DNA from: Caulobacter vibrioides
GTDB taxonomy: Bacteria; Pseudomonadota; Alphaproteobacteria; Caulobacterales; Caulobacteraceae
DNA length: 64,000 nt
Reading direction: 5' to 3'
Assembly: GCF_002310375.3 (NCBI RefSeq)
Contig: NZ_CP023315.3
Location: 1,612,001 to 1,676,000 of the forward strand
The notes under the pieces were generated by a model. It saw nothing but the letters and a program-made list of their open reading frames with translations, did not search any database and was not told the DNA's origin. Position 1 is the first letter of the stretch, and the number at the start of each line of letters is the position of its first letter. Positions 18,569-27,390 of this stretch are shown here, in pieces. The position numbers and the translations under genes were made by a program.

Positions 18569-20194
18569 GTGGTCAGCGAAACGATTGATCTGGGCGAGTA
18601 CGACTACATCGTGGTCGGCGCGGGCTCGGCGGGATGCCTCTTGGCCAATCGCCTGTCGGCTGATCCGCGCCACCGGGTGCTGCTGCTGGAGGCGGGCGGC
18701 GACGACAACTGGATCTGGTTTCACATCCCGGTCGGCTACCTGTTCGCGATCGGCAATCCCCGCGCTGACTGGATGCTGGAGACCACGCCGCAGGCTGGCC
18801 TGGATGGTCGGGTTCTGGCCTATCCGCGCGGCAAGGTGATCGGCGGCTCCTCGGCGATCAACGCCATGATCTACATGCGCGGCCAGGCTCGAGACTATGA
18901 CGGCTGGCGCCAGCGCGGGTTGGTCGGGTGGGGCTGGTCGGACGTGCTGCCGTACTTCTTGCGCCACGAGGATCACATCGACCCGCGCGGCGAGCACCAT
19001 CGGGCCGGCGGCGAGTACCGCGTCGAACATCCGCGCGTCCGCTGGGACGTGCTGGACGCCATTCGTCGCGCTGGCGAGCAGGCGGGCGTCGCCCAGGTCG
19101 AGGACTTCAACGGCGGCGATAACGCGGGCTCATCCTATTTTCAGGTCAATCAGCGGGCCGGACGCCGCTGGAGCACGGCCACGGCCTTTCTGAAGCCCAT
19201 CCTGTCGCGTCCCAACCTGCGGCTGGTGAAGGGCGTGGAGGTCGAGCGGCTCGTTCTCGGCGGCAAGCGGGTGCGGGGCCTAAGCGGACGTCGGGGCGGA
19301 GCGGCGGTGACCGCTAGCGTGTCGGGCGAATTGATCCTGGCGGCGGGGGCGGTCGGCTCGCCGCTGATCCTCCAGCGCTCGGGGATCGGCGGCGGCGAGG
19401 CCCTGGCGCGGGCGGGCGTGGCGGTGGCTCATGACCTGCCAGGCGTCGGAAACAATCTCCAGGACCACCTGCAGATCCGTCCGGTCTTCAAGGTGCGAGG
19501 CGTTCGAACCCTGAACACCGACTATGCCAACCTCTTTCGCCGCGCGGGCATGGGGCTGGACTATCTGCTGCGTCGCTCGGGCCCGCTGACCATGGCGCCG
19601 TCGCAGCTGGGGATGTTCTGCCGCTCGGGGCCCGAGTACGAGAGCGCCAATCTGGAGTTCCATTTCCAGCCGCTTAGTCTGGACCGCTGGGGCGAGGGGC
19701 TGCACCGGTTCGGGGCGGTGACCGCCAGCGTCTGCAATCTGCGGCCGACCAGTCGAGGCTCTGTGACGCTGTCGGGGGCGAGGCTCGACGACCAGCCTCT
19801 GATCGACCCCAACTATCTCGCCACCGAGCAGGACCGTCGGGTGGCCGTCGATTCCCTGAAGTGGGCCCGGCGGATCATGGGGCAGGGGGCCCTGGCGGCT
19901 TACGCGCCGGAGGAGTTTCGGCCTGGCTCCGCCGCAGACAGCGACGAGGCGTTGCTCGCTGCGGCCAAGGCGCTGGCGACGACGATCTTCCATCCGGTCG
20001 GCACGGCGGCGATGGGACCCGATGACGACCGGATGGCGGTGCTGGATGCGCGGTTGCGGGTGCGGGGCGTGGAGGGGCTTCGGGTGGTCGACGCCTCGGT
20101 CATGCCGGCCATCACCTCGGGCAACACCAACGCGCCGACCGTGATGATCGCGGAAAAGGGCGCTGCGATGATCCTGGAGGATCGCCGCGGATGA
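18569..20194 (+). CDS. GMC family FAD-dependent oxidoreductase
   Basis: Flavoprotein of the glucose-methanol-choline family, oxidising an alcohol group of an unidentified substrate. The FAD-binding [18 protein letters not shown] is at about residues 14-31, [18 protein letters not shown] near residue 90 is the first GMC signature, and [17 protein letters not shown] near 255 the second. The catalytic region has HPVGTAAMG and the final [16 protein letters not shown]. With 541 residues it matches choline dehydrogenase-like enzymes. The GTG start at 18569 is preceded by GGGGAGG with ten bases spacing. No substrate-specific neighbour was seen. Confidence 0.9.
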   Translation: MVSETIDLGEYDYIVVGAGSAGCLLANRLSADPRHRVLLLEAGGDDNWIWFHIPVGYLFAIGNPRADWMLETTPQAGLDGRVLAYPRGKVIGGSSAINAMIYMRGQARDYDGWRQRGLVGWGWSDVLPYFLRHEDHIDPRGEHHRAGGEYRVEHPRVRWDVLDAIRRAGEQAGVAQVEDFNGGDNAGSSYFQVNQRAGRRWSTATAFLKPILSRPNLRLVKGVEVERLVLGGKRVRGLSGRRGGAAVTASVSGELILAAGAVGSPLILQRSGIGGGEALARAGVAVAHDLPGVGNNLQDHLQIRPVFKVRGVRTLNTDYANLFRRAGMGLDYLLRRSGPLTMAPSQLGMFCRSGPEYESANLEFHFQPLSLDRWGEGLHRFGAVTASVCNLRPTSRGSVTLSGARLDDQPLIDPNYLATEQDRRVAVDSLKWARRIMGQGALAAYAPEEFRPGSAADSDEALLAAAKALATTIFHPVGTAAMGPDDDRMAVLDARLRVRGVEGLRVVDASVMPAITSGNTNAPTVMIAEKGAAMILEDRRG

Positions 20195-20262
20195 TCTGAT
20201 GGGCTTGCGAAATTAGTTTCGATATGCGTTAAATATTTCATCTCCAAGAAAAGGAATGGCGC

Positions 20263-20718
20263 ATGTCCAATCCCGCGGGCCTGATTTCGGCCGTCACCTA
20301 TTGTGATCCCAAAGCCGCCCTGGCTTGGTTGGAAGCGGCCTTTGGCTTTGACTTAATGTTCCTGATCGAGGGCGAGGACGCCAGCGTCGCCCATGCGGAG
20401 ATGAGCCATGGCGCCTCCAGAGTAATGATCGGCGGCGAGTGGAGCCCGGCCCACGCCAGCCCCGCATCGATCGGCGGCAAGACCACTCAGACGATCCACA
20501 TCTATATCGAGGACGACGTGGACGCCCATTGCCAGAAGGCCGCCGCCGCCGGGGCCGAGATCGTCGAGCCGCCGACGACCCAGTTCTACGGCGCGCGCAC
20601 CTATCGTTGCCGCGACCTGGAAGGTCATCTCTGGACCGTCTCGGCCAATGTGGAGACAGTCTCCATCGAGGAGATGGAAAAGCGCAGCGGCCTCAAGATC
20701 GCGGTCGCCAAGACGTGA
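20263..20718 (+). CDS. VOC (glyoxalase/bleomycin resistance) family protein
   Basis: A 151-residue vicinal-oxygen-chelate protein with the two beta-alpha-beta-beta-beta repeats of this fold: [21 protein letters not shown] at the start and [21 protein letters not shown] near the middle, ending in the common [15 protein letters not shown]. The family includes PhnB-like proteins, and no catalytic activity can be assigned. It is the first gene of a compact set with an ArsR regulator, a SRPBCC protein and an MFS carrier. AAGGA lies upstream of the ATG. Confidence 0.85.
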   Translation: MSNPAGLISAVTYCDPKAALAWLEAAFGFDLMFLIEGEDASVAHAEMSHGASRVMIGGEWSPAHASPASIGGKTTQTIHIYIEDDVDAHCQKAAAAGAEIVEPPTTQFYGARTYRCRDLEGHLWTVSANVETVSIEEMEKRSGLKIAVAKT

Positions 20719-20758
20719 CCTCGCCCGACGTTCGCATGTCTGCGGTCCCGGTCCCGGC

Positions 20759-21088
20759 GTGAGCGCGGCCCTGGACCGCACCCTGGCGGCTCTGGCCGAC
20801 CCGCATCGTCGGCGCGCGGTCGATCTGTTGCGTGAGCGCCCGCGCCGGGCCGGCGAGCTGGCCGAGAGCCTGGGTCTGACCGCGCCAGCCATGAGCCGGC
20901 ATCTGCGCGCTCTGCGTCAGTCCGGCCTCGTCGAGGAGAGCCATCCCGAGTTCGACGCCCGGGTGCGGGTGTATCGCCTGCGGCCCGGGCCGATGGACGA
21001 GCTTAAGGCCTGGCTGGACGCCGCCGAGGATCATTGGGTCGACCAGCTCTCAGCGCTTAAGGCCCATGTGGAGGCCAAGTCCCCGTGA
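20759..21088 (+). CDS. ArsR family transcriptional regulator
   Basis: A 109-residue winged-helix repressor-type regulator. LAALADPHRRRAVDLLRERP forms the first helices, and LGLTAPAMSRHLRALRQSGL is the recognition helix region; the wing follows in VRVYRLRPG. There is no cysteine pair of the metal-sensing type, so it is probably of the aromatic/organic-sensing subgroup often coupled to SRPBCC proteins. The start is the GTG at 20759; the frame is open upstream but that part overlaps the VOC gene and lacks family similarity. Its stop overlaps the following gene by four bases (GTGA). Confidence 0.88.
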   Translation: MSAALDRTLAALADPHRRRAVDLLRERPRRAGELAESLGLTAPAMSRHLRALRQSGLVEESHPEFDARVRVYRLRPGPMDELKAWLDAAEDHWVDQLSALKAHVEAKSP

Positions 21089-21579
21089 GTTCGCGCATTT
21101 TGGTGTCCCTTCGTATCGCCGCCCCGCCCGAGGTGGTGTTCGACGCCTTTGTCGATGACATCGCCGTTTGGTGGCGGCCCAATGGGCTGTTCGCCTTCAC
21201 GCCGCGTTCGCCGGGCGTAATGGCTTTCGAGGGCGGCCGGCTGGTGGAGCGCCTACCCAATGGCAAGGTGTTCGAGGTCGGCGTCGTCAGCGTCTGGGAG
21301 CGCGGCGCGCGGCTGGTGTTCGGCTGGCGGCAGGCGGCGTTCACCCCGGACATGAACACCGAGGTCGAGGTCCGCTTCGAGCCGGTCGGTGAGCAGACCC
21401 GGGTGACCGTAGAACATCGCGGCTGGGACAGCGTGCCGGCGCCGCATGTGGCGCGTCATGGCTTTCCCAACACCGTCTTTCTGGCGCGACACGGGGAATG
21501 GTGGCGCAACCTTCTGGCCGGGCTTGCGGCGCGGGCGAACAGCGTCCACCTAGGGGCGGGCGACGAGGGGCAGTCATGA
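21085..21579 (+). CDS. SRPBCC (AHSA1/START-like) domain protein
   Basis: A small hydrophobic-ligand-binding fold protein of 164 residues. IAAPPEVVFDAFVDDIAVWW at the N-terminus, MAFEGGRLVER in the middle and TRVTVEHRGWDSVP near the C-terminus are the AHSA1-type pattern. The GTG start overlaps the ArsR stop, and its own stop overlaps the start of the MFS gene, so expression is likely coupled. ArsR-SRPBCC pairs are a recurrent module; the ligand is not known. Confidence 0.85.
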   Translation: MSSRILVSLRIAAPPEVVFDAFVDDIAVWWRPNGLFAFTPRSPGVMAFEGGRLVERLPNGKVFEVGVVSVWERGARLVFGWRQAAFTPDMNTEVEVRFEPVGEQTRVTVEHRGWDSVPAPHVARHGFPNTVFLARHGEWWRNLLAGLAARANSVHLGAGDEGQS

Positions 21580-22826
21580 ACACCACGATCACGGGCGTAC
21601 GGCGTCAGGCCGCCCTGGGCTTCATCTTTGTCACCGCGATCCTGGATGTGCTGTCGCTCGGCGTGATGATCCCGGTACTGCCGAACCTCGTGAAGTCGTT
21701 CGGCGGCGGCGACACGGCTGCGGCCGCTGATTGGAATGTGCTGTTCGCTACCACCTGGGGCGTGATGCAGTTCATCTGCTCGCCGATCCTGGGCTTGCTG
21801 TCCGACCGCTTCGGCCGACGGCCGGTGATCCTGACCTCGATCTTTGGCCTGGGCGTCGACTTCCTGTTCATGGCCTTCGCGCCGAACCTCTGGTGGCTGT
21901 TCATCGGCCGGATCTTCAACGGCATGACGGCGGCCAGCTTCTCGACCGCCAGCGCCTATGTGGCCGATGTCACCACGCCGGAGAACCGGGCCAAGGGCTT
22001 TGGTCTGATGGGCGCGGCGTTCGGGATCGGCTTCACGTTCGGCCCGGCGCTGGGCGGCTGGCTCTGGGAGTTCGACCATCGCGCGCCGTTCCTGGTCTGC
22101 GCGGCCCTGGCCCTCACCAACTGGCTGTACGGCTTCTTCGTGCTGCCGGAATCCTTGCCACCCGAGCGCCGCCAGCCGCGCTTCGACTGGCGGAAGGCCA
22201 ATCCGATCGGCTCGTTGCAGCTGCTGCGTCACCATCCGGGCCTGATGGGCCTGGCCGGCGTCGGCTTTCTGTTCCAGCTGGCGCACAATGTCCTGCCCAG
22301 CGTCTTCGTGCTGTACATGGGCTTCCGCTATGGCTGGAGCCCGCAGACGATCGGCCTGACGCTGATGGGTAGCGGGATCGCCAGCATCCTGATCCAGGCC
22401 TTCGTCGTGGGGCCGGCGGTCAAGCGCTTTGGCGAACGCGGCGTGCTGCTGATCGGCCTCTTCGCCGGTTTCCTGGGGTTCTCGATCTACGCCTTTGCGC
22501 CCACCGGGCTGCTCTATCTGGCGGGTCTGCCGATCTTCACGTTCTCGGGCCTGATCCAGCCGGGCTTGCAGGGCTTGATGACCCGTCGGGTGGGGCCCAA
22601 CGAGCAAGGCCAACTGCAAGGCGCGAACGCGGCGATGATGGGGATCGCCTCGATCGTCGGCCCGCCGCTGTTCCTGATACCGTTCGCCTTTGCGGTCCGG
22701 CATGACGCCACGCTGCAGCTACCGGGCCTGCCGATCCTGATCGCGGCGGCCTTGATGCTGGCGGCGACCCTCCTAGCTTATGCGAAGGCTAAGCCAGCCC
22801 CAGCGCCGGAACCCCAATCGGCCTGA
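21576..22826 (+). CDS. TetA-like MFS drug/H+ antiporter
   Basis: A 416-residue, 12-helix major facilitator of the TetA/multidrug type in the inner membrane. Motif A GLLSDRFGRRPVIL follows TM2, LDVLSLGVMIPVLP is the characteristic TM1 sequence of TetA-like carriers, and GAAFGIGFTFGPALGG is motif C of antiporters. The start is ATG 21576, overlapping the SRPBCC stop (ATGA); the longer open frame upstream is the SRPBCC gene read out of frame. As last gene of the VOC-ArsR-SRPBCC set it probably exports a compound sensed by the ArsR protein. Confidence 0.87.
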   Translation: MNTTITGVRRQAALGFIFVTAILDVLSLGVMIPVLPNLVKSFGGGDTAAAADWNVLFATTWGVMQFICSPILGLLSDRFGRRPVILTSIFGLGVDFLFMAFAPNLWWLFIGRIFNGMTAASFSTASAYVADVTTPENRAKGFGLMGAAFGIGFTFGPALGGWLWEFDHRAPFLVCAALALTNWLYGFFVLPESLPPERRQPRFDWRKANPIGSLQLLRHHPGLMGLAGVGFLFQLAHNVLPSVFVLYMGFRYGWSPQTIGLTLMGSGIASILIQAFVVGPAVKRFGERGVLLIGLFAGFLGFSIYAFAPTGLLYLAGLPIFTFSGLIQPGLQGLMTRRVGPNEQGQLQGANAAMMGIASIVGPPLFLIPFAFAVRHDATLQLPGLPILIAAALMLAATLLAYAKAKPAPAPEPQSA

Positions 22827-22918
22827 CGGCTTTGGTGATGGCTAAACCTCGACCTTTCGTCGCCTTAGACTCGCCTGAAATCTGGGCTGTGTTTCGGGCG
22901 AACCGCTAGGAGTCCTTC

Positions 22919-24337
22919 GTGACCAACATGCGCAAGCTTCGCGCCCTGCTGCCCGTCTTCGTCCTGCTGACGGCCTGTTCGAACCCGGCCGGCCCATCCA
23001 ACGCCCAGTCGATCCCCGACATGCCTCAGCCCACGCGCCGGGTTCCGGCCGACGCGGTCTCGATGAAGCAGTCGTTCTCGCCAGTCGTGAAGAAGGCGGC
23101 GCCGGCTGTCGTCAACGTCAAAAGCCGCCGCGTCGTCCAGCGCCGTGTCGATCCTTTCTGGGACTTCTTCATGGGCGGTGGCCAGGGCGGCTCGCAGGTG
23201 CAGAGCTCGCTCGGCTCGGGCGCGATCGTTCGCGCCGACGGCGTGATCATCACCAATCACCACAATATCAACGGGATGAGCGACATCACCATCCAGTTGG
23301 CCGACCGGCGTGAGTTCCCGGCCGTGGTGCTTCTGGATGACCCGCGTGCGGACCTCGCCGTTCTGAAGATCGACACCAAGGGCGAGAAGCTGCCGGTCAT
23401 GGCCATCGACGACCAAGAGCAGCTGGAGGTCGGCGACCTCGTCCTGGCGATGGGCAACCCGTTCGGCGTCGGCCAGACCGTGACCAACGGCATTGTCTCG
23501 GCCCTGGCGCGAACCGACGTCGGCGCGGCCGATTTCGGCAGCTACATCCAGACCGACGCGGCGATCAATCCGGGTAACTCCGGCGGTCCGCTGGTCGACA
23601 TGGATGGTGATCTGGTCGGCATCAACACCTTCATCATCTCGCGCTCGGGTTCATCGTCGGGCGTCGGTTTCGCCATCCCATCCCGCGTGGTGCGCCAGGT
23701 GGTCAACGCTGCGCTAGGTGGCGGCCACAGCATCGTGCGGCCCTGGCTGGGCGTCAAAGGACAGACCGTCACCGGCGACATCGCCAAGAGCCTGGGCATG
23801 ACCGCCCCAAGCGGCGTGCTGGTGGCCCAGGTCTATCCCGGCTCCTCGGCCGAGCGCGCGGGCCTGAAGGAAGGCGACGTCATCCTCTCGATCGACGGCC
23901 AGCCGGTGAACGACGAGGGCGGCGGCGCCTTTGCGATCGGCACCCACAAGGTCGGCGACCGCGTGCCCATGCTGATCCGTCGCGGCGACCGCGAGATGAC
24001 CATCACCGTTCGCGCCGACGCCGCGCCGGAGACCCCGGCCCGCGATGAGCGCACCCTGTCGGGCAACAACCCGTTCAACGGCGCCACGGTGATGAACCTG
24101 TCGCCGGCGGTGGCCCAGGACCTTGGCGTGGATCCGTTTGCAGGACGCGGCGCCTTGGTCACCAAGATCGGGCCAGGCTACGCCGGCAACTGGATGCGTC
24201 CCGGTGATTTCGTGCGTAGCGTCAATGGCCGCCAGATCAACACGGTGGCCGACCTCGCGTCGGTGATCGCCGGCCGGGCAGGACGTTGGAATGTCACCAT
24301 CGAGCGCGACGGCCAACTGATCCAGGCGCAGTTCTAG
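22919..24337 (+). CDS. HtrA/Do-type serine protease, predicted lipoprotein
   Basis: Periplasmic protease/chaperone of the HtrA family for envelope protein quality control. The catalytic triad is visible as His115 (ITNHHNI), Asp145 (DPRADLAVLKI) and Ser221 (GNSGGPL). Two PDZ domains follow, at about residues 270-360 and 390-465. The N-terminus ends LLTAC with Cys20 in a lipobox, so the protease is probably anchored by lipid instead of being soluble. The GTG start at 22919 has AGGAG six bases upstream; ATG 22928 is possible. The length of 472 residues is typical of DegP/MucD-like proteins. Confidence 0.92.
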   Translation: MTNMRKLRALLPVFVLLTACSNPAGPSNAQSIPDMPQPTRRVPADAVSMKQSFSPVVKKAAPAVVNVKSRRVVQRRVDPFWDFFMGGGQGGSQVQSSLGSGAIVRADGVIITNHHNINGMSDITIQLADRREFPAVVLLDDPRADLAVLKIDTKGEKLPVMAIDDQEQLEVGDLVLAMGNPFGVGQTVTNGIVSALARTDVGAADFGSYIQTDAAINPGNSGGPLVDMDGDLVGINTFIISRSGSSSGVGFAIPSRVVRQVVNAALGGGHSIVRPWLGVKGQTVTGDIAKSLGMTAPSGVLVAQVYPGSSAERAGLKEGDVILSIDGQPVNDEGGGAFAIGTHKVGDRVPMLIRRGDREMTITVRADAAPETPARDERTLSGNNPFNGATVMNLSPAVAQDLGVDPFAGRGALVTKIGPGYAGNWMRPGDFVRSVNGRQINTVADLASVIAGRAGRWNVTIERDGQLIQAQF

Positions 24338-24371
24338 GTTTGGGTTCGAGGCCGGCGGCCCTTGTTCTTGC

Positions 24372-24416
24372 AGCGTGGCGGGCGGCGAAACCGCTCACAC
24401 TTTCGCCTGCCACGCT
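24372..24416. repeat. Imperfect inverted repeat after the HtrA gene
   Basis: AGCGTGGCGGGCG at 24372-24384 pairs with CGCCTGCCACGCT at 24404-24416, with one mismatch, across a 19-base loop. No T-run follows, so it may be a weak terminator or a processed RNA stem. It ends just before the rarA start. Confidence 0.4.
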
Positions 24417-24429
24417 CTAGAACGGACTC

Positions 24430-25731
24430 ATGTCCGATCTCTTCCAGGCCGCCGGCCTGACTCCCCACGCGCCGGCGCCCTTGGCCGACCGCCTGCGGCC
24501 CCAGAGCCTCGATGAGGTCGTGGGGCAGCAGCACCTGCTGGGTCCCGAAGGGGCCGTCGGCCGCATGGCGGCCGCCCATCGCTTGGCCTCAATGATCCTG
24601 TGGGGACCGCCGGGCACGGGCAAGACCACCATCGCCCGCCTGCTGGCCAAGGCCGGCGGTTATGAGTTCATGCAGATCTCGGCTGTGTTCTCGGGCGTCG
24701 CCGATCTGAAGAAGGCCTTCGAGCAGGCCCGTGCGCGTCGCATGGCCGGCCAGAGCACCCTGCTGTTCGTCGACGAGATCCACCGCTTCAACCGCGCCCA
24801 GCAGGACGGCTTTCTGCCGTTCGTGGAGGAGGGGATCGTCACCCTGGTCGGGGCCACGACCGAGAACCCCTCGTTCGAGCTGAACGGCGCTTTGTTGTCG
24901 CGCTGCCAGGTGTTCGTGCTCAAGCGCCTGACCGAGGACTCGCTAGAGCTCTTGCTGCAACGCGCCGAGGTCGCCGAGAACCGGCCGCTGCCGATCGACG
25001 CCGAGGCGCGTTCGACCCTGGTCTCCATGGCCGACGGCGATGGCCGCTACCTGCTGACCCTGGCCGAGACCCTGTTCTCGATCGGGACCGACACGCCGCT
25101 GAACCCGACCCAGCTGGGTCAGTTCCTGCAAAAGCGCCGCCCGGCCTACGACAAGGACCGCGAGGAGCACTACAACCTCATCTCGGCCCTGCATAAGTCG
25201 GTGCGCGGCAGTGATCCGGACGCGGCGCTCTATTGGCTGGCGAGGATGCTGGAAGGCGGCGAGGATCCGCTGTTCATCGCCCGCCGCCTGGTGCGCATGG
25301 CGTCCGAAGACATCGGCGCGGCCGATCCGCTCTCCCTCCTGCTGACCACGGCGGCCAAGGACGCCTACGACTTCCTGGGATCGCCCGAGGGCGAACTGGC
25401 CTTGGCCCAGGCCGTCGTCCACATGGCCAGCGCGCCCAAGTCGAACGCGGTCTACATGGCCTACAAGGCCGCCCGCCGCGCGGCCAAGGAGACCGGCAGC
25501 CTGATGCCGCCGTCGCACATCCTCAACGCCCCGACCAAGCTGATGAAGTCGCTGGGCTATGGCGACGGCTACGCCTACGATCACGATGTCGAGGGCGGCG
25601 TCTCGGGCCAGAACTACTTCCCGGACGGCATGGAGCGCCGACGCTTCTATGAGCCCAAACCCGTCGGCGCCGAGGCCAAGGTGCGTGAGCGCTTGGAGGC
25701 CTGGGGCAAGGTGCGTAAGGACGGGAAGTAG
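24430..25731 (+). CDS. rarA: Replication-associated recombination protein A (AAA+ ATPase)
   Basis: RarA (MgsA) is a clamp-loader-like AAA+ ATPase that acts at stalled replication forks with SSB and RecA. Walker A GPPGTGKTT is at residues 59-67, Walker B LLFVDEIHRF near residue 115, and the sensor 1 segment VTLVGATTENPSFELN near 140. The C-terminal half has the family's tetramerisation region, including SAPKSNAVYMAYKAARRA. With 433 residues it is full length. No partner genes are evident. Confidence 0.95.
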   Translation: MSDLFQAAGLTPHAPAPLADRLRPQSLDEVVGQQHLLGPEGAVGRMAAAHRLASMILWGPPGTGKTTIARLLAKAGGYEFMQISAVFSGVADLKKAFEQARARRMAGQSTLLFVDEIHRFNRAQQDGFLPFVEEGIVTLVGATTENPSFELNGALLSRCQVFVLKRLTEDSLELLLQRAEVAENRPLPIDAEARSTLVSMADGDGRYLLTLAETLFSIGTDTPLNPTQLGQFLQKRRPAYDKDREEHYNLISALHKSVRGSDPDAALYWLARMLEGGEDPLFIARRLVRMASEDIGAADPLSLLLTTAAKDAYDFLGSPEGELALAQAVVHMASAPKSNAVYMAYKAARRAAKETGSLMPPSHILNAPTKLMKSLGYGDGYAYDHDVEGGVSGQNYFPDGMERRRFYEPKPVGAEAKVRERLEAWGKVRKDGK

Positions 25732-25744
25732 ACCGCCCCTTCGC

Positions 25745-25873
25745 CGACTTCCCCGGCGAAGGCCGGGGCCTAGATTCATCCGGAGCGGTTTGGGCGTTCT
25801 CGACGCGGTGCTCTGACAGATCCGGAAGCGTCAGAGGGTTCGATCTGGACCCCGGCATTCGCCGGGGAAATCG
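25745..25873. repeat. Paired inverted CCCCGGCGAA-type intergenic repeats
   Basis: The left arm at 25746-25770 (core TTCCCCGGCGAAGGCCGGGG) and the right arm at 25845-25872 (core CCCCGGCATTCGCCGGGGAA) are inverted copies with only a few mismatches. Each arm is itself able to fold as CCCCGGC with GCCGGGG. Between them is a smaller stem, CTCTGAC at 25811-25817 with GTCAGAG at 25830-25836. This looks like a REP-type composite element of the kind scattered through Caulobacter intergenic regions. It fills the rarA to pseudouridine synthase gap. Confidence 0.75.
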
Positions 25874-25900
25874 GATTTTGGACATGCTAGGGGACTGGAG

Positions 25901-26710
25901 ATGAACAAGCCGCCGCGCCGTCCCCCCGCCCAGCCCAAGCCCAAGGCCTCCGAGACCCCCATCACCCTGACGCCGGAGGAGATCGCGGCGGCCCAGTCGT
26001 GGGTGCTCTACGAGGACGAGACGATCATCGTACTGAACAAGCCGCCCGGCCTGTCCAGCCAGGGCGGGCGGATCAAGGCCCATACCCTGGATGACCTGCT
26101 CTGGGCGTTCGCGCGCCCGAACCGGCCTCGGCCTAAGCTTGTGCATCGCCTGGACCGCGACACCTCGGGCGTGATCTTGACGGCCAAGACCAAGCTGGCG
26201 GCGTCCATGCTGGGCAAGGCCCTTGAGGCCAAGCGCTTCCGCAAGAGCTATCTGGCTATCGTCGCCGGCGCGCCCGAGCCGAAGGGCGGCATGATCGATA
26301 GTCCACTGCGCCGCGAGTCCATCGGCCGCGAGGCCTATATGCGGGTCTGCGCGCCGGATCATCCGGACGCCGAGACCGCGCGCAGCCGCTATCGCACCTC
26401 GGCGCACAACGGCTTGGCCGCCCTGGTCGAGCTGTCTCCCGATACGGGTCGCATGCACCAGTTGCGCGTCCACATGGCCTCGATCGGTCGGCCCCTGGTC
26501 GGCGACAGTCGTTATGGGGGAGCGTTGATGCTGGGGGGGATCGCCGCCCCGCGCCTGATGCTTCACGCCGCAAGCCTCACCTTCCCGCATCCGCTGGGCG
26601 GGGAGCGGAAGATTTTCGCCCCGCTTCCAGCCGATTTCACGGCGATGCTCACGGCCCTGGACCTGCCCGTCCCGGAACAGCCGCGTCCGGCGACCGTTGA
26701 GCAGGCGTGA
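25901..26710 (+). CDS. RluA family pseudouridine synthase
   Basis: Isomerises uridines in rRNA or tRNA to pseudouridine. The catalytic HRLDRDTSGVIL (about residues 82-93) carries the essential aspartate, and GRMHQLRVHMASIGRPLVGD is the second family motif. With 269 residues it lacks an N-terminal S4 domain; a short proline- and lysine-rich leader takes its place. This resembles the RluC/RluD-like short enzymes, but the target uridine cannot be given. GGAG lies close upstream of the ATG. Confidence 0.9.
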   Translation: MNKPPRRPPAQPKPKASETPITLTPEEIAAAQSWVLYEDETIIVLNKPPGLSSQGGRIKAHTLDDLLWAFARPNRPRPKLVHRLDRDTSGVILTAKTKLAASMLGKALEAKRFRKSYLAIVAGAPEPKGGMIDSPLRRESIGREAYMRVCAPDHPDAETARSRYRTSAHNGLAALVELSPDTGRMHQLRVHMASIGRPLVGDSRYGGALMLGGIAAPRLMLHAASLTFPHPLGGERKIFAPLPADFTAMLTALDLPVPEQPRPATVEQA

Positions 26711-26723
26711 GAGGTATTCCGCC

Positions 26724-27230
26724 ATGAAGACCGCCAGACCCTTGATCGCCGCCGGCCTGGCCGCGCTTTTGCTGGCCGGCTGCGCCACGGCCCCGACGGT
26801 TTATCGCGCCGCCGCGAGCGCGCCGACCGCTGTTGGCTATTCCGAGTACCGGCTTGAGGCCGGGCGGTATCGCGTGACCTTCCAGGGTGGTCCCGGCGCG
26901 CCGGAAGCCCAGGTGGCGGACTATGCGCTGCTCCGCGCTGCGGAACTGGCGCTGCGGGACGGATATGACTGGTTCCGTGTCGCCGATCGTTCGACGACCA
27001 TGAGCGGCGGATCGGGGCCGCGCCTGTCCGTCGGCGGCGGCTCGGCGAGCTTTGGTCGACACAGCGGGATCGGCGTTGGCTTGGGCACGAGTTTCAACCT
27101 CGGCCCGGGGCCGGCCTACGCTCGCTCGATCGAGGTGGTGTTCGGCAAGGGGCCGACTCCTCGTGACCGCGACGCCTACGACGCCCGGGAGATCGTCAAG
27201 GTCGTCGGCTACGGTCGCGCCGAGGTCTGA
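26724..27230 (+). CDS. Small lipoprotein, resembling the CC0125/CC1285 family
   Basis: A 168-residue predicted lipoprotein: the signal peptide LIAAGLAALLLAGC ends in a lipobox with Cys at about residue 19. The mature part has YSEYRLEAGRYRVTFQGG and a domain beginning LLRAAELALRDGYDWFRVAD, which I associate with the CC0125/CC1285 lipoprotein family of Caulobacter. The function is unknown. The region after it is glycine- and serine-rich. The start is taken at ATG 26724 with GAGAGGT upstream. Only 13 bases separate it from the pseudouridine synthase gene, so they may be cotranscribed. Confidence 0.8.
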   Translation: MKTARPLIAAGLAALLLAGCATAPTVYRAAASAPTAVGYSEYRLEAGRYRVTFQGGPGAPEAQVADYALLRAAELALRDGYDWFRVADRSTTMSGGSGPRLSVGGGSASFGRHSGIGVGLGTSFNLGPGPAYARSIEVVFGKGPTPRDRDAYDAREIVKVVGYGRAEV

Positions 27231-27390
27231 GGACGGCCGGACGCGCACGAAGGTCGGGCGCCTGACGTCGGGGCGCGCTTTCGCAGGCCATTGGCGCATG
27301 CCAGACTCTTCGCCAACACGACCGCCTCGGCCTTGGCCTGAGGGCGGTCCGCGAAAATGGCGCGCGCCCGTCCTTTGTTTGGAGACCAAG

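Noticed and set aside
21456..22703. 415-codon minus-strand frame opposite the TetA-like carrier
   Set aside because: Overlaps a clear MFS gene completely and has the composition of a reverse-frame shadow.
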